A DNA stretch of 64,000 bases from Bacteroidetes bacterium UBA1947 (GTDB taxonomy: Bacteria; Bacteroidota; Bacteroidia; Chitinophagales; Chitinophagaceae): assembly GCA_002336915.1 (NCBI GenBank), contig DDET01000019.1, positions 49,667 through 113,666 of the forward strand. Direction: 5' to 3'. Both the position numbers and the translations under genes were made by a program. How positions within the stretch are numbered: the first letter of the stretch is position 1; every line of letters begins with the position of its first letter. The notes below the pieces were generated by a model. That model had not been told where the DNA came from, ran no database searches, and was given only the letters and a program-made list of their open reading frames with translations. This document shows, piece after piece, positions 17,382 through 26,273 of the stretch.

Positions 17382-18881
17382 CTAGAAATGGAAGAGCTCA
17401 CTGAGTATCTCCCTGGGTGGATCGATACAGATATAGTAGCGTCCTATGACGATCACATTCCTGTAACGCGGCTTATAATCATCAACATGGGCGTTGTCGC
17501 CAATGAAGCCGGTCTTTTCATGGTCTTCAAGGGCTTTGTTCACACGCATGGTATAAGGCGGGTACCTTCCCGGAAGCTCGATGCTACGGCAAAGCACTTG
17601 CTGGTCCGAATAGAAAATGACCTGCCAGGCGAACATTTCATCGCGGGCGAAGAGATAGTTTATGCCCTGCTGGTGCAACCGGCGCATCGTGTTCCTCAAT
17701 TCTTTCTCCTTAGCTACGCCGAATTCAAAATCGGCGAAGCTTACCATTGCTACCAGGTTAAAAGCAATAAATAATCCCGTACCATAGTAGAATGACCTGT
17801 GCAGTTTGTAGTCGCTCAGCAGGATGCAGAGTGATATAATGGCAAAGCCCGTTAATGGCAGGAGGTAACGTGGCTCAAGGTAGAGCACAAATACCGTATA
17901 ACTTACGGTGGCAAGTATACCGCAGCCGGAAAGGACAAATAACAGCGCGTTCTTTCTTCTTTGAAAAAGAAAAACTATTGAGACAAAAGGCAGGCAGAGA
18001 ATTATGAACGTAAAAATATATGCCGTAAAAGCACAGAAGAAATTGGGCGGTTGCACAAAGATCAAAAAATAGTTGCCGTGCATAGATGAGTATATATACT
18101 TTGGTATGCGCACAATATTATCGAGCAGGGCCTGCGCATTGGGCGGGATAAAAGGGTTCACGGAATGGTAGTCTGGCAGTCCTTGCTTTAAGCAGTGGAA
18201 CAATGCGCCTGTTACCACTATACATGCGGCAAGTGCTACAACCTGCCATGCCTTTTTGTTCTTAATTATCCTGTACAGGATAAACGGGGCCAGTCCCGGC
18301 AGCCAAAGTGGCTGGCTTTGAAATATTATTTCAAGTAAAAACCCGAGCAGGAAAAAAGTGGTTATTTTTTTATTGAGGCCGGGATGAAACAACAAGTACA
18401 TTACTACTGATGATACCAGGAAAGCCGTAAGGTATCCGCCACGGGCCTTCATAGACCATACAGCCCAGGCCGGTGAGCAGATAAAAAGCACTGTAAGCAC
18501 AGCCGGTAAATACTGATTGCTGTTGCTGATGAGCCTGAGGGTTTTGTAAAGAAATATTACCCCTGTTGTCCATAAAGTAAGCATTGCCAGCTTTACGGCA
18601 ATTGTGGAAATGCCAAAAATGAAATAGAACAGTACGGCAGCCAGGCTCTCCACGATAGTAAAACCATATTGCTGCCCCAGGAAAAAAACATCAAAATGCT
18701 TGCCGAGGTAAATGTTCTTCGCCATTATTGCCACCACACATTCATCGCCGTCCAGTATCAATTTATCGCTCAGCAACTGGGGCAAGCGTGTTAAGATGCA
18801 AAGAATTATGATGAAAAAAGGGAATAGTTTATGAACCGGGTGTTTAGCGGGCAACATATTACAAAGATGTGAAAAAAACAC
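17382..18881 (-). CDS. GT-C type membrane glycosyltransferase (GT39/ArnT-like), paralog 3
   Basis: A 499-residue multi-pass membrane protein has the loop LDGDECVVAIMAKNIYLGKH, then FFLGQQYGFTIVE and WSMKARGGYLTAFLVSS. The C-terminal soluble part keeps ARDEMFAWQVIFYSDQQVLCR and PGRYPPYTMRVNKA. It is closer in sequence to the gene at 18978-20447 than to the 10151-13140 pair. The two are separated by only 96 bp and probably share a transcript. The sugar donor and acceptor are unknown. Confidence 0.85.
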   Translation of the reverse strand: MFFSHLCNMLPAKHPVHKLFPFFIIILCILTRLPQLLSDKLILDGDECVVAIMAKNIYLGKHFDVFFLGQQYGFTIVESLAAVLFYFIFGISTIAVKLAMLTLWTTGVIFLYKTLRLISNSNQYLPAVLTVLFICSPAWAVWSMKARGGYLTAFLVSSVVMYLLFHPGLNKKITTFFLLGFLLEIIFQSQPLWLPGLAPFILYRIIKNKKAWQVVALAACIVVTGALFHCLKQGLPDYHSVNPFIPPNAQALLDNIVRIPKYIYSSMHGNYFLIFVQPPNFFCAFTAYIFTFIILCLPFVSIVFLFQRRKNALLFVLSGCGILATVSYTVFVLYLEPRYLLPLTGFAIISLCILLSDYKLHRSFYYGTGLFIAFNLVAMVSFADFEFGVAKEKELRNTMRRLHQQGINYLFARDEMFAWQVIFYSDQQVLCRSIELPGRYPPYTMRVNKALEDHEKTGFIGDNAHVDDYKPRYRNVIVIGRYYICIDPPREILSELFHF

Positions 18882-18977
18882 TTCACATTGGCGGGTAGTC
18901 TTCTGTAATTGGGTAAATCAATTGTTACCTGCATGGGGACCAGACATCAATTAATACATTATCCGGCGTTTTCGATT

Positions 18978-20447
18978 TCAATAGAACACATTTGTCAGCG
19001 CTTCTTTTGATGGGCATAGGCTATAAAAATAATGGCCAATGTAATGTGTACCGATTAGGCGGTTCCTGTAAACGCTATACTCCGCTGTTGTATCACCAAA
19101 TACGGCCGTCTTTTCGTGCCGTGCAAATGCACTGTCTACGCTGTTAAAATACTCGGGATACCTACCGGGAGCCCAGGGCCCACGGTATATTATCGCCTCG
19201 TTTGAATAAAACATGAGCTCCCAGCTCAAAAAATCATCCTGGCAAAAGAGGTAGTGGATATCGTTTTGCTCAAGCCGACCGATGGCCATTTTAAGGTCTT
19301 TCTCTTTGTTATTGCAAAAAGAAAAATCGTAAAAAGTAGGGATTGCAACGGCACCTGCAATTAGCAGCAAAGTGGCGCCGTAATATGCCGCCTTGCAGTA
19401 GGGAATAAGTTGCAATAGTAGCAGCAATGAGACTGTGGCAAAGCCAGAAACGGGTAACAAATACCTCGGCTCTATCCTGTAAGTAAAAATGCTGCAGGTT
19501 AAAACAAGTAAAACACCAAGAGATGAAACTATAAATAATGAGGCGCCCTTCTTTCCAGTCGCAATAAAATATACAGCAGCGATCAGCTGTACAAATACAA
19601 GTGCCTCAAAAGCATAGGCAAAGGCAAGGCAAAAAAAGTTGGGACTTTGCACATTACTCAAAAAGTAATTTCCATGAAGTGTATCTAAGAAAAATGCCGG
19701 GACGCGCGCGATATACTTTGCAAACATGCCAATCGGTATGAACAGTGGCGGATCGTGGAATTTAGGCAACGATTGTTTGGAAAAATAAAACGTTACCGCA
19801 AGGACTATAATACCGGCCAGGCAGGAAAATATACACCTCGCACTGTTCGTTTTTACCAGCATATAAGTGAGCAGCGGCAACAGACCTGCCAGCCAGAATG
19901 GTTGGCTTTGATAAACTAAAACAAGTATGACGCCCTGCAAAAAACAAATAGCGGACTTTTTAATCAATGCTTCATTAAAAACGAGATGCATAGAAATCGA
20001 AGAAAGTAAAAATGAAGTTAGATATCCTCCTCTTGCCTTCATAGACCATACCGCCCAGGTAGGGGAGCAAATAAAAATGAGCATTAATAAAACAGGCAAA
20101 TACACCTTGCCATTATTTAACAAGACAAGCACTCTATACAAAAAAACAACCGCAGCGGTCCACAGGCTGAGCATAGCCAGCTTTACACTCATGGTTGATA
20201 TACCCAAAACCGCATAGAACGGTACGATAGTGAGCGCCTCAACAAGGGAAAAACCGTATGACTGGCCGTAAAAGAATATTGGGAAGTCTTTGCCAACATA
20301 AATATGCTTTGCCATTAGCGCCACCACACATTCATCGCCGTCCAATATCAACTTATCGCTTAACAGCTGGGGCAAGCGTGTAAGCAGGCATAAAATGACA
20401 ATAAAAAAGGGTATCCGTTTATATAGGGTCTTGCCAGCCAGCTGCAT
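18978..20447 (-). CDS. GT-C type membrane glycosyltransferase (GT39/ArnT-like), paralog 4
   Basis: A 489-residue multi-pass membrane protein has LDGDECVVALMAKHIYVGKD, FFYGQSYGFSLVE and WSMKARGGYLTSFLLSS. The tail has CQDDFLSWELMFYSNEAIIYR and PGRYPEYFNSVDSA. Its start codon is about 75 bp from the divergent pheS start. It is the first gene of the second glycosyltransferase pair. Confidence 0.85.
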   Translation of the reverse strand: MQLAGKTLYKRIPFFIVILCLLTRLPQLLSDKLILDGDECVVALMAKHIYVGKDFPIFFYGQSYGFSLVEALTIVPFYAVLGISTMSVKLAMLSLWTAAVVFLYRVLVLLNNGKVYLPVLLMLIFICSPTWAVWSMKARGGYLTSFLLSSISMHLVFNEALIKKSAICFLQGVILVLVYQSQPFWLAGLLPLLTYMLVKTNSARCIFSCLAGIIVLAVTFYFSKQSLPKFHDPPLFIPIGMFAKYIARVPAFFLDTLHGNYFLSNVQSPNFFCLAFAYAFEALVFVQLIAAVYFIATGKKGASLFIVSSLGVLLVLTCSIFTYRIEPRYLLPVSGFATVSLLLLLQLIPYCKAAYYGATLLLIAGAVAIPTFYDFSFCNNKEKDLKMAIGRLEQNDIHYLFCQDDFLSWELMFYSNEAIIYRGPWAPGRYPEYFNSVDSAFARHEKTAVFGDTTAEYSVYRNRLIGTHYIGHYFYSLCPSKEALTNVFY

Positions 20448-20506
20448 GCCACAAAGATGTTAAAAAAACAGCACATGTAAGCATAAATACATAAACGGCA
20501 TTCCAT

Positions 20507-20514
20507 TATCTTTG
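20507..20514 (+). promoter_or_regulatory. Bacteroidota -7 element for pheS
   Basis: TATCTTTG fits TAnnTTTG exactly and ends six bases before the ATG of pheS. Transcription starting a few bases downstream would give a leaderless or nearly leaderless mRNA. No clear TTG -33 element is present at the right distance. Confidence 0.5.
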
Positions 20515-20520
20515 CTGGAT

Positions 20521-21546
20521 ATGCAATCCTTACAGGAACAAATACAGGCCCACGAACAGGAAATAAATGCCTTCAAGCCGGCAGATGCCGCGGAGCTGGA
20601 AGCATATCGTATCAAATACCTTGGCACCAAAGGCATTGTGAAGATGATATTCGGCGAAATGAAAAATGTGCCCGTAGAGCAGAAGAAAGACGCAGGACAG
20701 GTGCTGAATGCATTTAAGCAATTGGCAGAAGGCAAATACGAAGAGTACAAACACCTGCAGAACGGTGGTAAAAAGCCGGGGCCGGCTGTTGACATTACTT
20801 TACCGGGCACAAAGTTGCCGGTGGGTACACGCCACCCCATCAGGATGGTGGAAAATGAGATCGTATCGATATTCGAAAAGATAGGCTTCAGTGTAGCAAC
20901 CGGACCGGAGATAGAAGATGACTGGCATAACTTCACCTCGCTGAACATGCCGGAGAACCATACTGCGCGCGACATGCAGGATACCTTTTATGTATCGCAA
21001 CACCCCGATTGGGTACTGCGCACGCATACCTCATCTGTACAAGCGCGTATACTGGAAACACAGCCGCTACCGGTGCGGGTTATCTGCCCGGGGCGTGTGT
21101 ACCGTAACGAGACCATTTCGGCCAGGGCGCATTGCTTCTTTCACCAGTGCGAGGGCTTGTATGTAGACAAGGACGTTTCTTTCGCCGACCTGAAGCAGAC
21201 ACTATATTACTTCGTGACCGAAATGTTTGGTGCAGATACCAAAGTGCGTTTCCGCCCCTCATATTTTCCTTTTACCGAACCAAGTGCAGAGATGGACATA
21301 TCCTGCACCGTATGCGGAGGCTCGGGCTGCAGTCTCTGCAAGCATACGGGCTGGGTAGAGATACTGGGTTGCGGGATGGTGCATCCGAATATGCTGCGCA
21401 ACTTTAATATTGATCCTGAAGTGTATACAGGCTTTGCGTTTGGTATGGGCGTAGAGCGGATAACGCAAGTGAAATACCAGGTGAATGACCTGAGATTATA
21501 TTCGCAAAATGATGTCCGCTTTTTAAAACAGTTCCAGTCACTCTAA
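20521..21546 (+). CDS. pheS: Phenylalanine--tRNA ligase alpha subunit
   Basis: This protein of 341 residues charges tRNA-Phe with phenylalanine as an alpha2-beta2 enzyme with PheT, which is not in the window. I use the ATG at 20521. A TTG three codons earlier would fall inside the TATCTTTG promoter motif. Visible features are an N-terminal coiled coil (about 1-85) and the class II catalytic core with HPIRMVENEIVSIFEKIGF. RVYRNETISARAHCFFHQ is motif 2, and GFAFGMGVERI near the end is motif 3. The cysteine-rich insert CTVCGGSGCSLCKHTGW is found in many bacterial PheS proteins. Confidence 0.97.
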   Translation: MQSLQEQIQAHEQEINAFKPADAAELEAYRIKYLGTKGIVKMIFGEMKNVPVEQKKDAGQVLNAFKQLAEGKYEEYKHLQNGGKKPGPAVDITLPGTKLPVGTRHPIRMVENEIVSIFEKIGFSVATGPEIEDDWHNFTSLNMPENHTARDMQDTFYVSQHPDWVLRTHTSSVQARILETQPLPVRVICPGRVYRNETISARAHCFFHQCEGLYVDKDVSFADLKQTLYYFVTEMFGADTKVRFRPSYFPFTEPSAEMDISCTVCGGSGCSLCKHTGWVEILGCGMVHPNMLRNFNIDPEVYTGFAFGMGVERITQVKYQVNDLRLYSQNDVRFLKQFQSL

Positions 21547-21553
21547 GGCCAAA

Positions 21554-21606
21554 GTCAAAATTCAAATCAAATAGCTTTTGAATTTTGACTTTTGAATTTT
21601 GAATTA
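21554..21606 (+). repeat. Hairpin and TTTTGAATTTTGA direct repeat after pheS
   Basis: GTCAAAATTCAAA pairs with a downstream TTTTGAATTTTGAC, and TTTTGAATTTTGA is then repeated in direct orientation up to 5 bp before the epimerase start. The stem could end the pheS transcript. Simple repeats of this kind are familiar between Bacteroidota genes. Confidence 0.65.
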
Positions 21607-21610
21607 GTCT

Positions 21611-22600
21611 ATGATATTAGTTACCGGGGCAAGTGGTTTTTTGGGGCAGCACCTTGTACGCAGTTTATCTGCACAGGGTAATAAAGTACGTGCTTTATAT
21701 AACCGCCATGAACCTAATGACGAAATGCGCGCCCTGCCCGGTGTATCATGGGAGAAACATGACCTGCTGGATATTTATGAAGTAGAGGCCGCAATGGAGG
21801 GAATTAGCCATGTATACCATTGTGCTGCCATCATCTCCATGGACCCAGCAAGACGTAACGAGCTGGTACACTTTAATACGGAAAGCACAGCGAACATTGT
21901 GAACCAGGCGCTGGAGCAGGGCATAGAAAAGATGGTATACATCAGTTCGGTGGCAGCATTGGGCAGGTCGGAAGACGCGAAAAAGGAAATAACGGAGGAC
22001 GAAGAGTGGGAAGAAAGCAAATACAATTCAGGCTACGGGCTAAGTAAATATATGGCCGAGATGGAAGTGTGGCGTGGCATAGGAGAAGGCCTGAATGCAG
22101 CAATACTCAATCCCGGTACCATCCTTGGGGCTGCAAGCTCCTGGCACGATGGCTCAGCCCACATCATGAAAATAGTGTACAAGCAGTTTCCTTTCTACAC
22201 CGGCGGCAGTACATCATGGGTGGATGTAGCGGACGTGTGCAAGGCAGCAATAATGCTGATGCAAAGCGAAGTGTCAGATGAGCGTTTTATTCTGAGTGCA
22301 GGTAATTATTCCTTTAAAGAGATCTTTACTAAGATGGCAAATGCACTGAATCGCAGGCCACCGGGTATAAAAGCAGGCGCATTTTTATCAGGGCTTACCT
22401 GGCGCTACTACAAATTGAGGAGCCTGCTTACGGGGAAGGATTCCATACTAACACGCGAAAGTGCGGAAATAGCCCAAAAGCATTCCTACTTCAATAATGA
22501 GAAGTTCCTGAAGTTTTTCCCCTCATTTTCATATACGCCCATAGATAGTACAATTGCTACTATGAGCGCTGCCTTTTTACACTCAAATCATAAAAAATAG
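21611..22600 (+). CDS. NAD-dependent epimerase/dehydratase family protein
   Basis: This 329-residue extended short-chain dehydrogenase has the N-terminal nucleotide motif TGASGFLGQH (residues 5-14), the DxxD-type segment HDLLDIYEVEAAMEG and the catalytic YGLSKYMAE with the YxxxK signature near residue 142. It most resembles the dihydroflavonol-4-reductase-like branch. The true substrate cannot be read from sequence. It follows pheS by about 65 bp including a hairpin, so co-transcription is uncertain. Confidence 0.88.
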   Translation: MILVTGASGFLGQHLVRSLSAQGNKVRALYNRHEPNDEMRALPGVSWEKHDLLDIYEVEAAMEGISHVYHCAAIISMDPARRNELVHFNTESTANIVNQALEQGIEKMVYISSVAALGRSEDAKKEITEDEEWEESKYNSGYGLSKYMAEMEVWRGIGEGLNAAILNPGTILGAASSWHDGSAHIMKIVYKQFPFYTGGSTSWVDVADVCKAAIMLMQSEVSDERFILSAGNYSFKEIFTKMANALNRRPPGIKAGAFLSGLTWRYYKLRSLLTGKDSILTRESAEIAQKHSYFNNEKFLKFFPSFSYTPIDSTIATMSAAFLHSNHKK

Positions 22601-22608
22601 TGTTTTTT

Positions 22609-22639
22609 TTGGTTTATTAGTAAAAACATTTTAATCTTG
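22609..22639 (+). promoter_or_regulatory. Likely rho promoter
   Basis: A TTG at 22609-22611 and TAATCTTG at 22632-22639 are 20 bp apart, the normal spacing for TTG-N19-20-TAnnTTTG, with one mismatch in the second box. It would give a leader of about 155 nt. A TTTCTGAA/TTCAGAAA pair in the leader (about 22677-22727) could form a hairpin relevant to the autoregulation known for rho genes. Confidence 0.55.
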
Positions 22640-22800
22640 CATACAAGGAACGATAAGCGTTCCGTCCTTTCATTCAGTTTCTGAATTTTCCTTTTCCAAA
22701 TAACGGTAGTCTTTCAGAAATTAAGTCGAGAAGTTTTTATCAAAAGAATCAATTAATTAATCAAAGAGAAACTCAAATCTTTTTTAGAAAAAAATCAAGC

Positions 22801-24543
22801 ATGCCTTACGACATTTTGCAATTGAACGATATGCTCGTTCCTGAGCTTGTAGATGTAGCTGATAGCCTTAAGATCCACAACGCCAGCAAACTGGACAAAC
22901 AAACACTTATTTATAAAATACTGGATCAGCAGGCTTTAACTGCCGGTGCCGCAGGTACTGCAGCCGCCGACGATAAAAAACGCCGCGGACGCAAACCCAA
23001 AACCGATGCTGCACCCGTGGAAAAAATAGGCCACAATGCCCCGAGGCATACCAAGGCCGAGGAAGCAGCTGCTGCTGAAGATGCAGATAAAAAACCACGT
23101 GGCCGTAAACCCAAGGCCGAAGTAGCTGAAGAAGATGCGCCCGACGAGCAGGAAGTAGCTGCAGAATGGAGTGGCAACGTGAAGGACGCTGAAGGAACAC
23201 CCGCAGGTGCGGCTTCAACCGTGGCCCCGCCTACGGCCTCTGAGTCTACAGGTATTACGATGCCATCTCTGGAAGATGCACCGGAAAACCAGCCACAGCA
23301 GCCAGCAACAACTGAAAGTGCTGAAGCACCTGTACAAAGCAGGCCCCAACATCAAAACCAGGGACAGGGCAACAACCGTTACCGCCGCGATCAGCAGCAA
23401 CAACAACAGAGTAGTTTCAATGTAGAGTTTGACGGAGTGGTGGTAAGTGAGGGTGTGCTGGAAATGATGCAGGATGGCTACGGCTTCCTGCGCAGCAGCG
23501 ATTATAACTACCTCAGCTCACCCGATGATATATATGTATCACCATCGCAGATAAAACTGTTTGGCCTCAAAACCGGCGATACGGTACGCGGCAGCGTGCG
23601 CCCGCCGAAAGAAGGCGAAAAATACTTTGCATTATTAAAGGTAGAGACCATCAACGGCCGCCTGCCCGACGAGATACGTGACCGCGTGCCTTTCGATTAC
23701 CTGACACCACTTTTCCCTTTTGAAAAGCTGAGCCTGACCACTACCAGCAATAACTACAGCACCCGTATCATGGACCTGTTCACGCCCATAGGTAAAGGCC
23801 AGCGTGGCCTTATCGTGGCGCAGCCTAAAACAGGTAAGACCATGCTGCTGAAGGAAGTGGCCAATGCAATAGCAAAGAACCACCCTGAGTGCTACCTGAT
23901 GATCGTACTGGTGGATGAGCGTCCTGAAGAAGTAACCGACATGCAACGCAGTGTGAATGCAGAAGTGATAGCATCTACATTTGACGAGCCTGCCGATAAA
24001 CACGTAAAAGTATCTACCATTGCACTGCAGAAAGCAAAACGCCTTGTGGAAGTAGGACATGATGTGGTGATACTGTTGGATTCTATCACCCGCCTTGCCC
24101 GCGCACATAATACCGTAGCCCCTGCAAGTGGTAAAGTATTGAGCGGTGGTGTGGAAGCAAATGCGATGCAGAAACCAAAACAGTTCTTTGGTGCCGCCCG
24201 TAAGATAGAGAACGGCGGATCGCTTACTATACTGGCTACTGCCCTTATCGATACCGGCTCCAAGATGGACGAAGTGATCTTTGAAGAATTCAAGGGTACC
24301 GGTAACATGGAATTGCAGCTCGACCGCCGCCTTGCCAACAAACGTGTATTCCCCGCTATTGATATAGTATCATCATCAACCCGCCGTGATGACCTGTTGC
24401 TGGATAAGGATATACAGAACAAGATGTGGCTGCTGCGCAATCACATTGCAGGCATGAATACCGATGAGGCAATGAACTTCCTGCTACAGCAAATGCGTGG
24501 CACCAAGAGCAATGAAGAATTCCTGCTTACGATGAACAAATAG
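22801..24543 (+). CDS. rho: Transcription termination factor Rho with disordered insertion
   Basis: This 580-residue RNA-dependent ATPase ends transcription as a hexamer. Residues 1-45 are the N-terminal Rho domain. Residues about 46-205 are a low-complexity, Ala/Glu/Gln-rich insertion with two RGRKPK basic motifs and a QQQQQQ tract. The RNA-binding cold-shock-like domain spans about 215-285 (QDGYGFLRSSDYNYL). The RecA-like ATPase core follows, with AQPKTGKTMLL as Walker A (about 340) and VGHDVVILLDSITRLARAHN as Walker B with adjacent motifs. The insertion is typical of Bacteroidota Rho. In Bacteroides thetaiotaomicron such a region has been linked to condensate formation. Confidence 0.97.
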   Translation: MPYDILQLNDMLVPELVDVADSLKIHNASKLDKQTLIYKILDQQALTAGAAGTAAADDKKRRGRKPKTDAAPVEKIGHNAPRHTKAEEAAAAEDADKKPRGRKPKAEVAEEDAPDEQEVAAEWSGNVKDAEGTPAGAASTVAPPTASESTGITMPSLEDAPENQPQQPATTESAEAPVQSRPQHQNQGQGNNRYRRDQQQQQQSSFNVEFDGVVVSEGVLEMMQDGYGFLRSSDYNYLSSPDDIYVSPSQIKLFGLKTGDTVRGSVRPPKEGEKYFALLKVETINGRLPDEIRDRVPFDYLTPLFPFEKLSLTTTSNNYSTRIMDLFTPIGKGQRGLIVAQPKTGKTMLLKEVANAIAKNHPECYLMIVLVDERPEEVTDMQRSVNAEVIASTFDEPADKHVKVSTIALQKAKRLVEVGHDVVILLDSITRLARAHNTVAPASGKVLSGGVEANAMQKPKQFFGAARKIENGGSLTILATALIDTGSKMDEVIFEEFKGTGNMELQLDRRLANKRVFPAIDIVSSSTRRDDLLLDKDIQNKMWLLRNHIAGMNTDEAMNFLLQQMRGTKSNEEFLLTMNK

Positions 24544-24565
24544 ATCCAATGATCTTTAATAGAAA

Positions 24566-24593
24566 AAGGCAACCTCACCGGTTGCCTTTTTTA
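24566..24593 (+). terminator. Rho-independent terminator after rho
   Basis: GGCAACC pairs with GGTTGCC around TCACC-type loop bases and is followed by six T residues. It lies about 25 bp downstream of the rho stop codon. Confidence 0.92.
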
Positions 24594-24609
24594 GTTTGAT
24601 AAAATATGG

Positions 24610-25038
24610 TTATGAACTATGGTCCACTACTATCACCCACTTCCCTTTTATTTTTCTGATCAATAAGGTATAGTCGCCCGACACATCGCCGGCGCTACGC
24701 TTTAGCGCCCATTTGCCAACAAGAAAATAATAATCGGCTCCCAGCTTCCTCATTTCCGTTATGGTCGATGTAAGTTTACCCATATGCGCATCATCGGGGT
24801 AGGCCAGTTTGTATTTATCGAGGGTGGCCTTGTAGCCATAGCGCGGTCCCTTGGAGCCAATGAACAGCAGGCTGTCGCTTTCCCAGTAGCCGTGCATATA
24901 ACCTTCTATACTACCCTTGTTCCACTGGGCTACCTGGGTGGCGAGCATTTGCCTTATTTGCTGCTCATCGTTGCTTTGAGCATATACGCCTTTGAACATA
25001 AACAGGCTAAAGGCAATAAAGAGAAGACCGGCTCGCAT
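24610..25038 (-). CDS. Exported DUF4440/SnoaL-like protein
   Basis: I choose the start at 25038, giving 142 residues, because MRAGLLFIAFSLFMFKGVYAQ is a clean signal peptide. The longer frame starts with GTG upstream and runs across a terminator hairpin. The mature part begins DEQQIRQMLATQVAQWNKG and has the alpha+beta-barrel pattern of the NTF2-like DUF4440 family, including YWESDSLLFIGSKG, YYFLVGKWALKR and the ending GKWVIVVDHSS. The role is unknown; members often bind small ligands or act as hydrolase-like domains. Confidence 0.82.
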   Translation of the reverse strand: MRAGLLFIAFSLFMFKGVYAQSNDEQQIRQMLATQVAQWNKGSIEGYMHGYWESDSLLFIGSKGPRYGYKATLDKYKLAYPDDAHMGKLTSTITEMRKLGADYYFLVGKWALKRSAGDVSGDYTLLIRKIKGKWVIVVDHSS

Positions 25039-25083
25039 ACAGGTATTTTTTGCTAATGTACATATTACCAGGATGAAAGGCAT

Positions 25084-25109
25084 AAAAAAAGCAACCACGA
25101 AGTAGTTGC
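25084..25109 (-). terminator. Rho-independent terminator upstream of the DUF4440 gene
   Basis: On the minus strand GCAACTAC pairs with GTGGTTGC around TTC (25091-25109), followed by seven T residues. No long gene ends here. It fits the small gene at 25122-25256, whose stop codon is 12 bp upstream. The plus strand also has a T-rich stretch after the stem, so it may work in both directions. Confidence 0.8.
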
Positions 25110-25121
25110 GATTTTTAATTT

Positions 25122-25256
25122 TCAGCACCCGATAGGTTTACAGGGGCTGGGTTCGTATGAGGGTGTATAGCTTATAGGGTAAACAGTTGCATGGTATATC
25201 TTATTGTATATCATAAACTGCAAGCAAAATAGAACAATCATAAATGCCAAGAACAT
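25122..25256 (-). CDS. Small membrane protein, 44 residues
   Basis: The frame starts ATG at 25256 and ends TGA at 25122-25124. The protein begins MFLAFMIVLFCLQFMIYNKI, a strong hydrophobic helix, and continues with a Tyr/Pro-rich tail ending SPCKPIGC. A good minus-strand terminator lies 12 bp after the stop, which supports a real transcript ending here. The frame stays open upstream to a TAG codon, reading SSSDDKLLWSNG just before the Met, so a non-ATG start further up is possible. No family is recognised. Confidence 0.4.
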   Translation of the reverse strand: MFLAFMIVLFCLQFMIYNKIYHATVYPISYTPSYEPSPCKPIGC

Positions 25257-25418
25257 CCCATTCGACCAAAGAAGCTTATCATCGGACGAAGAGCATTGTA
25301 TATGAGATAAGTAATTCTATATCCATTTTTTATCATTAAATGAAAATACTAATACTAATAGCTGATGCCCGATGAATAGTTTTTTTTACTTTTACCAATA
25401 TTTAATATCAACGTGCTT
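25257..25418. other. AT-rich intergenic region upstream of fabI
   Basis: This divergent spacer is AT-rich. TACTTTTA at about 25387-25394 matches TAnnTTTG in seven of eight positions and could be the fabI -7 box. No TTG is properly spaced from it. I see no further feature. Confidence 0.4.
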
Positions 25419-26249
25419 ATGGCCAGTCAATTGTTAAAAGGTAAAAAAGGGATCATATTCGGCGCGCTCGATGAACGCTCCATAGCTTGGAAAACGGCAC
25501 TGGCTGCTCACGCAGAAGGCGCTCAACTGGTGCTTACCAATGCACCCATAGCCCTGCGTATGGGCAAGATCAATGAACTCTCAAAACTCTGCGGCGACGC
25601 ACCTGTGATACCGGCAGATGCTACTTCAATGCCCGATATAGAGCACCTCTTCCAGAAAAGCATGGAAGCACTGGACGGGAAAGTGGATTTCGTGCTACAT
25701 TCTATTGGCATGAGCCCGAATGTGCGCAAGAATATTGAGTACACCGATACCAACTACGAGAATTTTCATAAAACACTGGACATTAGCAGCCTGTCGCTGC
25801 ACAGGATATTGCAAACCGCCATGAAAATGGATGCGCTCAACGAATGGGCATCAGTGGTAGCACTCAGCTATATCGCGGCACAGCGCAGTTTCCCGGGTTA
25901 TAACGATATGGCCGATGCCAAGGCCTTGCTGGAAAGCATTGCACGCAGCTTCGGTTATCATTACGGCTTTAAGAACAAGGTGCGCGTTAACACCATATCC
26001 CAGTCGCCAACGGTAACTACCGCTGGTTCAGGGGTATCGGGTTTCGATGCATTTCTCAGCTATGCCGAAAAAATGTCACCCCTGGGCAATGCCAGCTCCG
26101 ACGATTGCGCTAATTTCTGCATAACCCTGTTCAGCGATTACACACGGATGATAACAATGCAAAACATTTTCCATGATGGCGGCTTCTCTATGACGGGTGT
26201 AAGCCAGGCAATAGTGGAAGACGAGCAAAAACTGGCATCACAAGGCTAA
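25419..26249 (+). CDS. fabI: Enoyl-[acyl-carrier-protein] reductase (NADH)
   Basis: This 276-residue enzyme reduces trans-2-enoyl-ACP to acyl-ACP, the last step of each fatty-acid elongation cycle. I use the ATG at 25419; a GTG two codons upstream is possible. The N-terminus has the FabI-type cofactor loop GALDERSIAWKTA. The active site is YNDMADAK with the Tyr-x6-Lys spacing of the FabI group rather than the Tyr-x3-Lys of classical SDRs, preceded by LSYIAAQRSFPG. The C-terminal substrate loop includes NIFHDGGFSMTG. It is followed 24 bp later by porQ. Confidence 0.95.
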   Translation: MASQLLKGKKGIIFGALDERSIAWKTALAAHAEGAQLVLTNAPIALRMGKINELSKLCGDAPVIPADATSMPDIEHLFQKSMEALDGKVDFVLHSIGMSPNVRKNIEYTDTNYENFHKTLDISSLSLHRILQTAMKMDALNEWASVVALSYIAAQRSFPGYNDMADAKALLESIARSFGYHYGFKNKVRVNTISQSPTVTTAGSGVSGFDAFLSYAEKMSPLGNASSDDCANFCITLFSDYTRMITMQNIFHDGGFSMTGVSQAIVEDEQKLASQG

Positions 26250-26273
26250 TTAATTTAATAATCCTACCTGCAC

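Noticed and set aside
25038..25128. Longer start (GTG at 25128) for the DUF4440 gene
   Set aside because: The extension would cross the terminator hairpin at 25084-25109 and would place a second hydrophobic stretch before a standard signal peptide.
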